Assembly (NCBI GenBank): GCA_964421595.1
Contig: CAYQXY010000020.1
Coordinates: 22,491 to 86,490, forward strand
From: PXAP01 sp964421595
GTDB lineage: Bacteria; Bacteroidota; Bacteroidia; Bacteroidales; PUMT01
DNA: 64,000 nucleotides
Direction of reading: 5' to 3'
Below are positions 55,482-63,951 of the stretch, piece after piece. Within the stretch, counting starts at the first letter, position 1. Every line of letters starts with the position of its first letter. A program made the position numbers and the translations under genes. The notes beneath the pieces are model-generated. The model worked only from the letters and a program-made list of their open reading frames with translations, was not told the origin of the DNA and did not search any database.

Positions 55482-55484
55482 AAC

Positions 55485-55847
55485 ATGGCATTACCAGTAT
55501 TTAGTAAATCGGAGATCGATGGTTACCGCAACCAGGAAGAAATAATCAGGCTGACGGCAGAACAGACTATAAAAGACTTTGCCTTATTTGGCCTGGAGAT
55601 TGTATTTTCAGGCAATGTCATTACCGCTTATGAGGAACTGTTCGAACAATTGGATTCATGTATAATTGAGCTTTTAAATTCTGATTACAGGCGTTTACTG
55701 TCATTACTGTACCATATTGATATTAGTGAGAGGGAACTCAATAAAAAGTTTACTACACCTTCTGAGTCAGCCTCTGGCCAGTTAACAGAAATGATATTGG
55801 ACAGGGAATTGAAAAAAGTAATAATAAGAAAATATTACAAACCCTGA
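55485..55847 (+). CDS. Conserved small protein, unknown function
   Basis: 120 residues, no signal peptide, mostly helical. Starts MALPVFSKSEIDGYRNQEEI, and ends TEMILDRELKKVIIRKYYKP. The middle (FEQLDSCIIELLNSDYRRLLSLLYHIDISE) looks conserved and I have seen similar short cytoplasmic proteins next to DUF4837 genes; function unknown. It starts 3 bases after the DUF4837 stop. Confidence 0.6.
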   Translation: MALPVFSKSEIDGYRNQEEIIRLTAEQTIKDFALFGLEIVFSGNVITAYEELFEQLDSCIIELLNSDYRRLLSLLYHIDISERELNKKFTTPSESASGQLTEMILDRELKKVIIRKYYKP

Positions 55848-55863
55848 ATTATCCTGACTTAAT

Positions 55864-56655
55864 ATGCTAAAAACAACCGCCTATATATTTTTCATATTAT
55901 TTGCGGTAATTGAAATAAATGCCGGCTGGGTAATCATTGAGGTTACAACTATTAACGATTCAGATAATATAGTAGAGAATACTCTTTATATCCAGAACAA
56001 TACAATTAAATCGGTCGATATCGATCATGAAATCATTTTTGATCTTAATAACTGGCAACTGACTGTTATTAATAATGAACTTGGCGGATACTGGATGGGT
56101 ACCCCTGTTAAATATCTCGGGTTCATGAAAGAATCAGCATTAAGCTACCTGGAGGAGCAGATGAAGAGTGCAGGTCCTGATGAAAAAGAGATGCTGAAGG
56201 TATTGTATGATGATCTTAAACTGGATATGAGTCTTGATAGTGATGTTGTGTCCTTTACAGGCGAATTACCGGTGGAAATTATCATGACTGATAATCAGGA
56301 CAGGATACTGGGTTACCGTGTAAACCAGTATCGTGTATATGTTGACGGTCTTATGGCTGAAGAAATATGGCTTACCCGTGATGTTAAACTTGATGATGAA
56401 TATGATTATGAAAAGTTCCGCGCCTTCATGGATGAGATGTCCTGGAGTGGTCTGTTTCAGAATTACAGATCAGCCGACAGTTATGTCCATCTGATGAAAA
56501 CAGGGATGCCACTCAGGACCCTGGAAGAAACTGAGGGTGGGGCAGTCTCAATAACTGAAGTTAAAAGCATTGAAAGAAAAGATATTGCCGCAAGCGAATT
56601 CCTTCCTCCTTCACATTTCCGCCTGATGAGTCTGGCAGACCTTGAATTTGAATAA
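55864..56655 (+). CDS. Exported protein of unknown function
   Basis: 263 residues with a signal peptide ending INAG (about 20). Mature part is rich in beta strands and acidic: VIIEVTTINDSDN, NTLYIQNNTIKSVD, MILDLNNWQLTVIN-like (EIIFDLNNWQLTVINNE) and repeated YWMGTP. The organisation recalls DUF4412-type proteins but I cannot assign it. Third gene of the DUF4837 unit. Confidence 0.6.
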   Translation: MLKTTAYIFFILFAVIEINAGWVIIEVTTINDSDNIVENTLYIQNNTIKSVDIDHEIIFDLNNWQLTVINNELGGYWMGTPVKYLGFMKESALSYLEEQMKSAGPDEKEMLKVLYDDLKLDMSLDSDVVSFTGELPVEIIMTDNQDRILGYRVNQYRVYVDGLMAEEIWLTRDVKLDDEYDYEKFRAFMDEMSWSGLFQNYRSADSYVHLMKTGMPLRTLEETEGGAVSITEVKSIERKDIAASEFLPPSHFRLMSLADLEFE

Positions 56656-56787
56656 TCAAAGTATCACTTCTTATTTCCAGATCAGGGACAGAATACTTGT
56701 ATAGGTTATATACTCTATTCTCTGTAGTTCTTAAGTTTGGGCATTCAATTATAGGTTACAGGTATTCGAAAATCGAACTAAAAAAGA

Positions 56788-56795
56788 TATCTTTG
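56788..56795 (+). promoter_or_regulatory. -7 element of lepA
   Basis: TATCTTTG, 56 bases before the lepA GTG. No good -33. Confidence 0.5.
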
Positions 56796-56850
56796 TAAAT
56801 TCCGTTTAGAAAACAAGGCTTTAGTAAGCCAATAATAATATAATTTTCCA

Positions 56851-58641
56851 GTGCAGTACACAAGAAATTTTTGTATCATTGCTCATATCGATCACGGTAA
56901 GAGCACTTTGGCTGACAGATTGCTCGAGATGACCAATACTGTTTCTGCACGGGATGCCCGGGCGCAGGTTCTTGACAGCATGGACCTGGAGAGGGAGAGG
57001 GGTATCACGATCAAGTCCCATGCAATTCAGATGGACTACCTGTATGAGGGGAATAAATACAAATTGAACCTTATAGATACACCAGGCCATGTTGATTTCT
57101 CCTATGAGGTATCAAGGTCAATAGCTTCTTGTGAGGGGGCACTCCTTATAATAGACGCAACACAGGGCATACAGGCCCAGACAATATCCAATTTGTATCT
57201 CGCTCTTGAGCATGATCTCGAAATTATACCCGTACTGAATAAAATGGACCTTGATGCGGCAAATCCGGATGAGGTAAAGGACCAGATTATTGATTTAATC
57301 GGGTGCAAATCTGAAGACATTATTGAGGCAAGTGGTAAAACCGGGCTGGGAATTGAAAAAATCCTTGAAAACATAATCCTACGAGTCCCTGCGCCTACTG
57401 GCGATCCTGATGCACCCCTGCAGGCACTTATCTTTGATTCGGTTTTTAATCCCTTTCGGGGAATTATTGCCTACTTCCGTATTATGAACGGAACAATCAA
57501 GACAAATGATAAGGTAAAATTCTTTGCAACGGATAAGGAATATCAGGCCGATGAAATCGGAGTACTCAGATTAACCCAGCACCCGAGGCCTCAGTTAACT
57601 GCAGGGGATGTAGGATATATAATCTCGGGTATTAAGAGTTCTCGTGAAGTAAAAGTAGGGGATACGGTAACTCATGTAGACCGGCCGTGTTCTAAGATGA
57701 TTGCCGGATTCGAAAATGTCAAGCCAATGGTTTTCGCCGGGATTTATCCAATTGATCCTGATGAGTATGAAGAGCTAAGGGCATCTATTGAGAAGCTGCA
57801 ACTAAATGATGCCTCGCTCACTTTTGAACCTGAATCTTCAGTTGCCCTGGGTTTTGGTTTCCGTTGTGGTTTCCTCGGCTTACTTCATCTGGAAATTGTA
57901 CAGGAGAGATTGGACAGGGAATTTAATATGGGGGTTATATCAACAGTTCCGAACGTTTCATATAAGGCATACACAAAAAAGAATGAGGTAATTGAGGTTC
58001 ATAATCCATTTGATATGCCCGGCCCGAATTTACTTGACCATATTGAGGAACCATTTATAAGTGCTCAGATAATCTCCAAGTCCGACTATGTCGGATCTGT
58101 AATGAACCTTTGCATAAATAAAAGGGGGATATTGAAGAATCAGAATTACCTTACCAGTGACAGGGTTGAACTGACATTTGAGATGCCTTTGGGTGAAATT
58201 GTATTTGATTTCTACGATAAGCTTAAAAGCATTTCAAAAGGTTATGCATCTTTTGATTATTTTCAATCCGGGTATAAGCCTTCAAGCCTGGTCAGACTTG
58301 ATATTTTACTTAACGGTGAGTCGGTAGATGCTCTTTCAAGCCTTTCCCATAAGGATAATGCCTATGAGTTTGGTAAAAAGATGTGCAGTAAGTTAAAGGA
58401 ACTTATTCCAAGACAGCAATTTGACATTGCAATACAGGCAGCAATTGGAGCTAAGATAATTTCCCGTGAAACTGTTAAGGCCCTTCGGAAGGATGTTACA
58501 GCAAAATGTTATGGTGGTGACATAACACGGAAACGTAAATTACTTGAAAAACAGAAGAAAGGCAAGAAGCGGATGCGGCAGGTGGGAAATGTTGAGGTTC
58601 CGCAACAGGCTTTCCTTGCTGTGCTTAAACTCGATTCTTGA
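56851..58641 (+). CDS. lepA: Elongation factor 4 (LepA), GTG start
   Basis: 596-residue ribosome-associated GTPase, full length. G1 AHIDHGKST, G2/G3 DTPGHVDFSYEVSRS, G4 NKMDLDAA. The EF4 CTD ends in a basic tail (KRKLLEKQKKGKKRMRQVG). The start is GTG at 56851; no ATG upstream in frame gives the family N-terminus (M..IRNFCIIAHIDHG). Confidence 0.96.
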   Translation: MQYTRNFCIIAHIDHGKSTLADRLLEMTNTVSARDARAQVLDSMDLERERGITIKSHAIQMDYLYEGNKYKLNLIDTPGHVDFSYEVSRSIASCEGALLIIDATQGIQAQTISNLYLALEHDLEIIPVLNKMDLDAANPDEVKDQIIDLIGCKSEDIIEASGKTGLGIEKILENIILRVPAPTGDPDAPLQALIFDSVFNPFRGIIAYFRIMNGTIKTNDKVKFFATDKEYQADEIGVLRLTQHPRPQLTAGDVGYIISGIKSSREVKVGDTVTHVDRPCSKMIAGFENVKPMVFAGIYPIDPDEYEELRASIEKLQLNDASLTFEPESSVALGFGFRCGFLGLLHLEIVQERLDREFNMGVISTVPNVSYKAYTKKNEVIEVHNPFDMPGPNLLDHIEEPFISAQIISKSDYVGSVMNLCINKRGILKNQNYLTSDRVELTFEMPLGEIVFDFYDKLKSISKGYASFDYFQSGYKPSSLVRLDILLNGESVDALSSLSHKDNAYEFGKKMCSKLKELIPRQQFDIAIQAAIGAKIISRETVKALRKDVTAKCYGGDITRKRKLLEKQKKGKKRMRQVGNVEVPQQAFLAVLKLDS

Positions 58642-58735
58642 TTTGACCCCATTAGTCGATTTTTTAACATACACGGTGGTGAATAAAATATTTGGCTTAT
58701 ATTTATCGCATTCAAAACCTAACCTAAAGTGCCTT

Positions 58736-59191
58736 ATGAGAAAATTATTAATCATTTTCAGTATTAGTTTGCTGGCTTCCGGAGGAATATTTGCCCAATC
58801 TGATGGCGTTACTGGCTACTGGCTCACCCAGGATGGTGATTCCCAGGTTGAGATATACAAAATCCCCGGTAATAAATTCAGTGGAAAGATTGTGTGGCTG
58901 AAGGAGCCCCTGGAGGCTGATGGTAAAGTTAAGCATGATAAAAACAATCCGGATAAAAGTTTAAGGACAAGGACAACACTTGGACTTGAACTGTTAAATG
59001 ATTTTACCTATGATAACTCTGAAAAGGAATGGGTAGACGGAACCATCTATGATCCTAAAAGCGGAAAAACTTATAGTTGCTACATGTGGCTTGACGGGAA
59101 CAACACACTTAAGCTCAAAGGATTCGTGATGGGAATGAGATTTCTTGGCCGTGAAGCCACCTGGACACGTGAGAAGGAACTACGCAAATAA
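58736..59191 (+). CDS. DUF2147 family exported protein
   Basis: 151 residues from the ATG at 58736; signal peptide ends GIFAQ (about 20). The longer in-frame reading from 58544 runs through the end of lepA and is rejected. The mature part begins DGVTGYWLTQDGDSQVEIYK and ends RFLGREATWTR; IYDPKSGKTYSCYMWLDG is the DUF2147 core. Function is unknown in general. Confidence 0.85.
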   Translation: MRKLLIIFSISLLASGGIFAQSDGVTGYWLTQDGDSQVEIYKIPGNKFSGKIVWLKEPLEADGKVKHDKNNPDKSLRTRTTLGLELLNDFTYDNSEKEWVDGTIYDPKSGKTYSCYMWLDGNNTLKLKGFVMGMRFLGREATWTREKELRK

Positions 59192-59690
59192 TACATAATA
59201 CAGTACAGACTCTACCGGCCTGACATAATCCTGCTGTTGGTGCAGTAAGTAAGTAATCTCCAGGCATTGCTTTATTATTATAAAATTACCCCGAATAATT
59301 TCCATAACGGATTTTTTCGGGGTTTGTCTTGATAAATCCGATTCGACCAATGGACACCCAGAACCTCACTTAATGTGTCAATACCACCATTATCGCTTCT
59401 TGCCAGATATGGGTTATACAAATACTTCAGTTCAGTATGTGCCGGTTAACTTGCAACACCGGCGCAACTTTTGTTGCAACAACGCTTAATGAATGGCAAT
59501 GTATAAATGTATATGGGAAGAATGAAAGGATGACCAGTGTAGTGTGGATTAATACCTTTAAAAAGATAAGTGATCAAAATTGCGACAGGGTTAATAAAAC
59601 ATCAATATAAATTGGTTTTGCAAATTAATATTTTAATAAAATTAGGTAACTTTCCTGATCTTAAACCCGGGATAAATAAAAAATATTGCC
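59192..59690. other. Intergenic region with a terminator
   Basis: No gene supported. A stem ACCCCGAA (59288-59295)/TTCGGGGT (59316-59323) with TTTG tail probably ends the DUF2147 transcript. The remainder is AT-rich without a good promoter match. Confidence 0.5.
59288..59327 (+). terminator. Terminator downstream of the DUF2147 gene
   Basis: Perfect 8-bp stem with a 20-base loop and a short T tail; 96 bases after the stop codon. Confidence 0.65.
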
Positions 59691-60686
59691 ATGAGAAAAA
59701 AGTCTTTATCCAGAAGAAGATTCATCCAGAAAACTCTGGGCGCAGCGGTGACAATAACCGGACTTTCAGCAACCGGTTTTTCTGCTGACAAGTCCGCCGG
59801 ATTCAATCCCAAAGGGCTTCCAACTGTAATGTTCGGTAAAACCGGGATTCGGATACCTCGAATCGTACCAGGTCTGGGTAGCCGGTTCTGCAGTGTTGCA
59901 GATGAAGAAAAATCATTGGAAATTTTGACTTATGCACTTGACAATGGATTTTTTTACTGGGATACAGCCAATTCCTATATTGATCGCGGCAATGGAGTGG
60001 TAAGTGAGGAGAGACTCGGAAAAATTCTGAAAACCAGGCGTGATGAGGTTTTTCTGTCCACTAAAATCGGGGCCAGGGATGCCGATGAAGCTATGAGGCA
60101 GCTTGAGACCAGCCTGAACAGGTTAGGTACGGATCATTTAGAGAATCTAATGATCCATAGCGTTGAATCGGTTGCCGACGTTGAAACCCTCAGTAAAAAA
60201 GGCGGTGTAATGGATCTTGTTTCCCGGTTGAAACAACAGGGTGTTACAAAATTCATCGGGTTTTCAGGTCATTCCAGCGCCGAAGCCAAAAAAATGATGA
60301 TAGAAAGAGGAGATTTTGATACAGTGCTGTTTGCAATGAACCAGTATGGTAATAATTCACAAAACAGGGAAGAATTGATCCTGCCTGCTGCCAAAGAAAA
60401 AAACCTTGGTATTTTATTGATGAAAGTTGTCAGGCCTAAAGAAACAGTTCCCGGCATCACACCTTCAGAACTTATCAGGTTTGCCCTGTCCCTGGAAGGA
60501 CCGGCCGGACTGGTTTTAGGCATGGACAGCCTGGAAGTGGTAAAATCAAATATAGAATTACTAAGAAATTTCTCCCCAATGACAAAAGCTGAACAGTCGG
60601 CGGTAATGGCCACCCTTACCCCGTATTTTGAAGGAAAGGGACTGGAATGGACAAGGCCGGGATACCATGATGGTCACTGGGGATAG
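59691..60686 (+). CDS. Tat-exported aldo/keto reductase
   Basis: 331 residues. A twin-arginine signal, SRRRFIQK (residues 7-14), precedes a hydrophobic stretch (LGAAVTITGLSATGF), so it is predicted to be exported folded. The AKR TIM barrel follows with the tetrad D..Y (FYWDTANSY), K (STKIG) and H (LMIHSV). It ends GYHDGHWG. The NADPH cofactor would have to be carried out with the enzyme. Four bases before the SpoU methyltransferase gene. Confidence 0.9.
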   Translation: MRKKSLSRRRFIQKTLGAAVTITGLSATGFSADKSAGFNPKGLPTVMFGKTGIRIPRIVPGLGSRFCSVADEEKSLEILTYALDNGFFYWDTANSYIDRGNGVVSEERLGKILKTRRDEVFLSTKIGARDADEAMRQLETSLNRLGTDHLENLMIHSVESVADVETLSKKGGVMDLVSRLKQQGVTKFIGFSGHSSAEAKKMMIERGDFDTVLFAMNQYGNNSQNREELILPAAKEKNLGILLMKVVRPKETVPGITPSELIRFALSLEGPAGLVLGMDSLEVVKSNIELLRNFSPMTKAEQSAVMATLTPYFEGKGLEWTRPGYHDGHWG

Positions 60687-60689
60687 GCC

Positions 60690-61505
60690 ATGAGTATTTC
60701 TATAACCAGTTCGCAAAACCCAAAGATCAGGTTTGCGGTATCACTTCAAAAGGCTGCTGTAAGGAAAAAAGAAAAACTATTTCTTGTTGAAGGAATACGG
60801 GAAATCAGGCTTGCCATGTTAGCCGGATTTCAGTTCGATACACTATTTGTTTGCAGTAAGATTGCAGAAGATCTCACTAAGAAAACTGTAATTGACGATC
60901 TTACCGGACAGGTCCAGATAATCGAAACCACCGACCGTGTATTCAGTAAACTCGCCTATCGGGAAGGTAGTGACGGACTAATGGCTGTAGCCCATCAGAA
61001 ATACCATTCACTGTCAGATATCACTTTTAAAGGAACTCCGTTGATCCTTGTGGTTGAATCGGTAGAAAAGCCTGGTAATCTTGGTGCGATTCTTCGTACC
61101 GCCGATGCCGGGGGTGTTGATGCCGTGCTGGTATGTGACGGCAGGACCGACATTTTTAATCCAAATGTTATCAGGTCCAGTCTCGGGAGCATTTTTACAA
61201 ATAAAGTTGTAAGTTGTTCATCCCGTGATGCTATTGATTGGCTTAAAGCCGTGAATATTAAAATATATACTACTGCACTGACAGCTTCCAGGCCATATCA
61301 TCAGATTGATTATACTGTACCATCAGCTATAGTAACAGGATCGGAAGCAACCGGAGTAAGGTCAGTATGGGAAGACAGTTCCGATTCGAATATCATTATT
61401 CCCATGTCCGGGAAGGTTGATTCAATGAATGTTTCAGTGGCTGCATCAATAGTATTATATGAGGCGCTTAGACAGAGGGATTTCCCCGGTGCAAAATTTC
61501 CATAG
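60690..61505 (+). CDS. SpoU/TrmH-type RNA 2'-O-methyltransferase
   Basis: 271 residues: N-terminal substrate-binding domain, then the SPOUT knotted core with ESVEKPGNLGAILRTADAGG (motif 1), TGSEATGVRSVW (motif 2) and IPMSGKVDSMNVSVAASIVLYE (motif 3). Uses SAM to methylate a ribose in rRNA or tRNA; the target is not defined. Likely cotranscribed with the aldo/keto reductase. Confidence 0.92.
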   Translation: MSISITSSQNPKIRFAVSLQKAAVRKKEKLFLVEGIREIRLAMLAGFQFDTLFVCSKIAEDLTKKTVIDDLTGQVQIIETTDRVFSKLAYREGSDGLMAVAHQKYHSLSDITFKGTPLILVVESVEKPGNLGAILRTADAGGVDAVLVCDGRTDIFNPNVIRSSLGSIFTNKVVSCSSRDAIDWLKAVNIKIYTTALTASRPYHQIDYTVPSAIVTGSEATGVRSVWEDSSDSNIIIPMSGKVDSMNVSVAASIVLYEALRQRDFPGAKFP

Positions 61506-61514
61506 TTTTAATTG

Positions 61515-61543
61515 TTGTGAATAAGCTTTATTTTTTACATTTG
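61515..61543 (+). promoter_or_regulatory. Promoter of tRNA-Pro
   Basis: TTG (61515-61517; another TTG at 61512), 18-21-base spacer, TACATTTG (61536-61543). The mature tRNA begins 84 bases downstream. Confidence 0.65.
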
Positions 61544-61602
61544 CAGACATTTCAAAATCAAAAATACAGTGAAGGTTAACAGGCTTTTTCGTAAACTTGC
61601 CT

Positions 61603-63228
61603 TCATTTGATCTGAGTATCTGTTATCGGGGTGTGGCGCAGTTGGCAGCGCGCGTCGTTCGGGACGACGAGGCCGGAGGTTCGAGTCCTCTCACCCCGAC
61701 ATGATAAGACAACTTGCTGATTTGGCAGGTTGTCTTTTTTATAACCACCCCCACCCGGTTCACCAGAGTCCATCCACAACCCCCGCCCACTGCGGTACGC
61801 GGACACAAACGCGAACGGCGGCACGACATCCAAAAGGACTTTTTTATCCATCACACGGCGGTTCGACCCGATTTTTTTTACAGTTTGTTTTATTTCAGAA
61901 AAATCATTTGATAAAGCCAGCTTTCCCGCCTGGCGAGCAACCTCCACCCAATCCCTGGTTGGTTCGACCCACGCATCGCCCTTTTCCCGAAAATCTTTAA
62001 GCTGTTCCTCTAAATCTGCTTTATGCTTTAATAGTTCATCTTTCTTTCTCACATAAATATTCTTTTCAATCAAACCATCCAGAAATGAATTCACCAGCTT
62101 ATCGAGCTTCTTGTTTAACTCCCCGATTTGGATTTCAAGATTTTCGGAAAAAGACCTCTGCTTCTGAACTTCATCTTTTTCCATCCGGTCTATTTCAGCC
62201 AACAAGATTACAGCCCAATCCTCCGGTATTGCAATGCTTTCTATTTTATCTTTGAGCTGTTTTATCATATTAGTATTATTAACATACGCTTGATTGCATT
62301 TCCCGTTCTTTTTGGAACACCGGTAATAAATGAACTTTCCCTGTTTTGCGTATTGGGCTGTAATCATGCATCCGCACTCCCCGCACCTGAACAACCCGGT
62401 AAAGGGGAAATTATGTCCTTCTTTGCTCCTTCTCGGTCTTGAACGGCGTTTCAGTTCCATTTGCACCCTGTCCCATAATTCCTTTCGCACTATTGGCTGA
62501 AATTTCCCTTCGTGAAGCTCTCCTTTATGCGGTATAAGTCCGATATAAACAGGGTTTGTCAAAATACTCTGCACAGCTCCTTTGGCAATCGGTTTTCCCA
62601 CTTTGCTCGCCAGTCCCAAAAAATACAGGCGGTGACGCAAAGTTTCCAATGAATGTTTTCCTTCGGCAAATTCCTCAAACCCTTTTTTCAGTATCCTTGC
62701 TTTAAAAGGATCCGGATCTATATTACGTGTACCGGGATTATTTACATATCCAAGAGGGGCCAGGGTTGCCCATTCACCCCGCCTGATTTTTTGACGGATG
62801 CCCCGCTTCACGTTTTCAGAAAGGTTATCGCTGTAATATTTTGACTGTCCGAAAGCCACCTGCAGCATAAATAAACCCTGTGGTGTAGGCTCAAACCAGA
62901 ATGTCGGGAATTTCAGAGAAACAATTTTGCCTATATCAATCAAATAAATGATTTGCCCGCCGTCCACGCTGTTACGAGCTAACCGGTCGGGATGCCAGGC
63001 TAATATACCAACAGGTTCCTTGCTCTCATAAATTTTGCTGATCATCTCATTAAATACAGCTCTTCCGGGCTTTTTAGCGCTCTTGCTTTCAATAAAGGTA
63101 TGGGCAATCTTAATTCCCTCCCGCCGGGCAAATTCATTTATTTCTGTAAGTTGAGCCTCAATGGACATTACCTGACGTTCTTCATCTTCGGTTGATTTTC
63201 GGGCATAAACAAAGTATCTTGTTTTCAT
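61603..63228 (-). CDS. Large serine recombinase, C-terminus reads through tRNA-Pro antisense
   Basis: 541 residues from the ATG at 63228. The N-terminal catalytic domain has YARKS (nucleophile Ser12) and HPDRLARN. A recombinase domain (about 175-275) follows, then a zinc ribbon (FRCGECGCMITAQ..YYRCSKKNGKC) and a coiled coil (about 340-430). Breaks and rejoins DNA at att sites. The normal protein probably ends near LLDVVPPFAFVSAYRSG; beyond that the frame runs through the left inverted repeat and antisense across tRNA-Pro, giving an artificial-looking tail (CRGERTRTSGLVVPNDA...). Confidence 0.9.
   Translation of the reverse strand: MKTRYFVYARKSTEDEERQVMSIEAQLTEINEFARREGIKIAHTFIESKSAKKPGRAVFNEMISKIYESKEPVGILAWHPDRLARNSVDGGQIIYLIDIGKIVSLKFPTFWFEPTPQGLFMLQVAFGQSKYYSDNLSENVKRGIRQKIRRGEWATLAPLGYVNNPGTRNIDPDPFKARILKKGFEEFAEGKHSLETLRHRLYFLGLASKVGKPIAKGAVQSILTNPVYIGLIPHKGELHEGKFQPIVRKELWDRVQMELKRRSRPRRSKEGHNFPFTGLFRCGECGCMITAQYAKQGKFIYYRCSKKNGKCNQAYVNNTNMIKQLKDKIESIAIPEDWAVILLAEIDRMEKDEVQKQRSFSENLEIQIGELNKKLDKLVNSFLDGLIEKNIYVRKKDELLKHKADLEEQLKDFREKGDAWVEPTRDWVEVARQAGKLALSNDFSEIKQTVKKIGSNRRVMDKKVLLDVVPPFAFVSAYRSGRGLWMDSGEPGGGGYKKDNLPNQQVVLSCRGERTRTSGLVVPNDARCQLRHTPITDTQIK
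61627..61699 (+). tRNA. tRNA-Pro (CGG)
   Basis: 73-nt cloverleaf: acceptor CGGGGTG (61627-61633)/CACCCCG (61692-61698), discriminator A, anticodon stem GTCGT/ACGAC around TTCGGGA (anticodon CGG), T arm GGAGG-TTCGAGT-CCTCT. CCA not encoded. Its terminator lies just downstream, inside the left inverted repeat. Confidence 0.93.
61697..61832 (+). repeat. 136-bp inverted repeat, left copy
   Basis: Identical, base for base by eye, to the reverse complement of 63816-63951. It includes the last three bases of tRNA-Pro (CGA), the tRNA terminator and the DNA encoding the recombinase tail. The pair flanks the recombinase gene. Confidence 0.9.
61706..61740 (+). terminator. Terminator of tRNA-Pro
   Basis: AAGACAACTTGC (61706-61717) pairs with GCAGGTTGTCTT (61725-61736), 12 pairs with one T-G, then a T run. 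The same hairpin is present in reverse in the right repeat. Confidence 0.85.
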
Positions 63229-63243
63229 AACCACAGGGTTTAT

Positions 63244-63342
63244 TTAATAATTACTGAGGGCATCCGTAAAGCAGGTTTTATCAAATGATTTTTTCCAGCC
63301 CAATACCTGCAAGCTTATCGCACATTTTTTATTTTCTGTCAT
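63244..63342 (-). CDS. Tiny ORF upstream of the recombinase
   Basis: 32 residues, MTENKKCAISLQVLGWKKSF then DKTCFTDALSNY. It ends 15 bases before the recombinase ATG on the same strand. No family recognised; could be a real small protein of the element or chance. Confidence 0.3.
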   Translation of the reverse strand: MTENKKCAISLQVLGWKKSFDKTCFTDALSNY

Positions 63343-63815
63343 GGTTTTTGCCCTCCCTTGATTTGCTCTTTACTATTTGCATATAAAAATATCCAATATA
63401 CTGAAGGTATGCAAAAGCAAAGAGCAAATACAGCCGCACAAGTCAAAAACACACGCCATAAAATAAAACCTTCCCTTCTGTGTGTAAAAGCTTCATAAAG
63501 CTAAAAATTTTGTCACATTTTTTGTGTACTCCCTCCATTTTGCCACTGCAAAAGCACGCACCCTCCGGGATGCACTAACTTTTGCAACGGCAAAATCCCA
63601 TCCCAAACCAAAAAATCCGCCAAAATTTTCTTCACGCTTTTTTCAGCCTTTGCCCACCCATCTGCCAGCAAGAGTAAAGGCAGATTCACATTATTGTTAA
63701 GATCTTTTAAGGTGTTCAGTTTGCCTTTACCCTTGCTCTTTCCCACGCCTCCAGCCCGGGAGTGAAGCGAAGTAAAAAAAATTGACCCGAACCGCCCCGC
63801 CTGCAAAAATCCTAA
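63343..63815. other. Non-coding part of the element with a diverged recombinase tail
   Basis: No supported gene. On the plus strand near 63770-63800 the sequence GTAAAAAAAATTGACCCGAA reads VKKIDPNR, matching the recombinase's VKKIGSNR, but a frameshift follows, so it is a degenerate 3' end of another recombinase in opposite orientation. The antisense frame over 63513-63947 is not convincing as a protein. Confidence 0.5.
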
Positions 63816-63951
63816 TGGATGTCGTGCCGCCGTTCGCGTTTGTGTCCGCGTACCGCAGTGGGCGGGGGTTGTGGATGGACTCTGGTGAACCGGGTGGGGG
63901 TGGTTATAAAAAAGACAACCTGCCAAATCAGCAAGTTGTCTTATCATGTCG
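63816..63951 (-). repeat. 136-bp inverted repeat, right copy
   Basis: Reverse complement of 61697-61832. On the plus strand it encodes the same recombinase tail (DVVPPFAFVSAYRSG...) and then leaves the repeat into CRKLLNEVRTFFQQ, open to the window end. No tRNA lies beyond it. Confidence 0.9.

Noticed and set aside
58544..58735. N-terminal extension of the DUF2147 protein through the end of lepA
   Set aside because: It would put a signal peptide in the middle of the protein; the ATG at 58736 gives a proper signal peptide.
61623..61829. A 68-residue minus-strand frame ending in GVRGLEPPASSSRTTRAANC
   Set aside because: This is the antisense translation of tRNA-Pro, a well-known false protein.
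63513..63947. A 144-residue minus-strand frame at the window end
   Set aside because: Its first part is the complement of the inverted repeat that encodes the recombinase tail, and the rest shows no family pattern.
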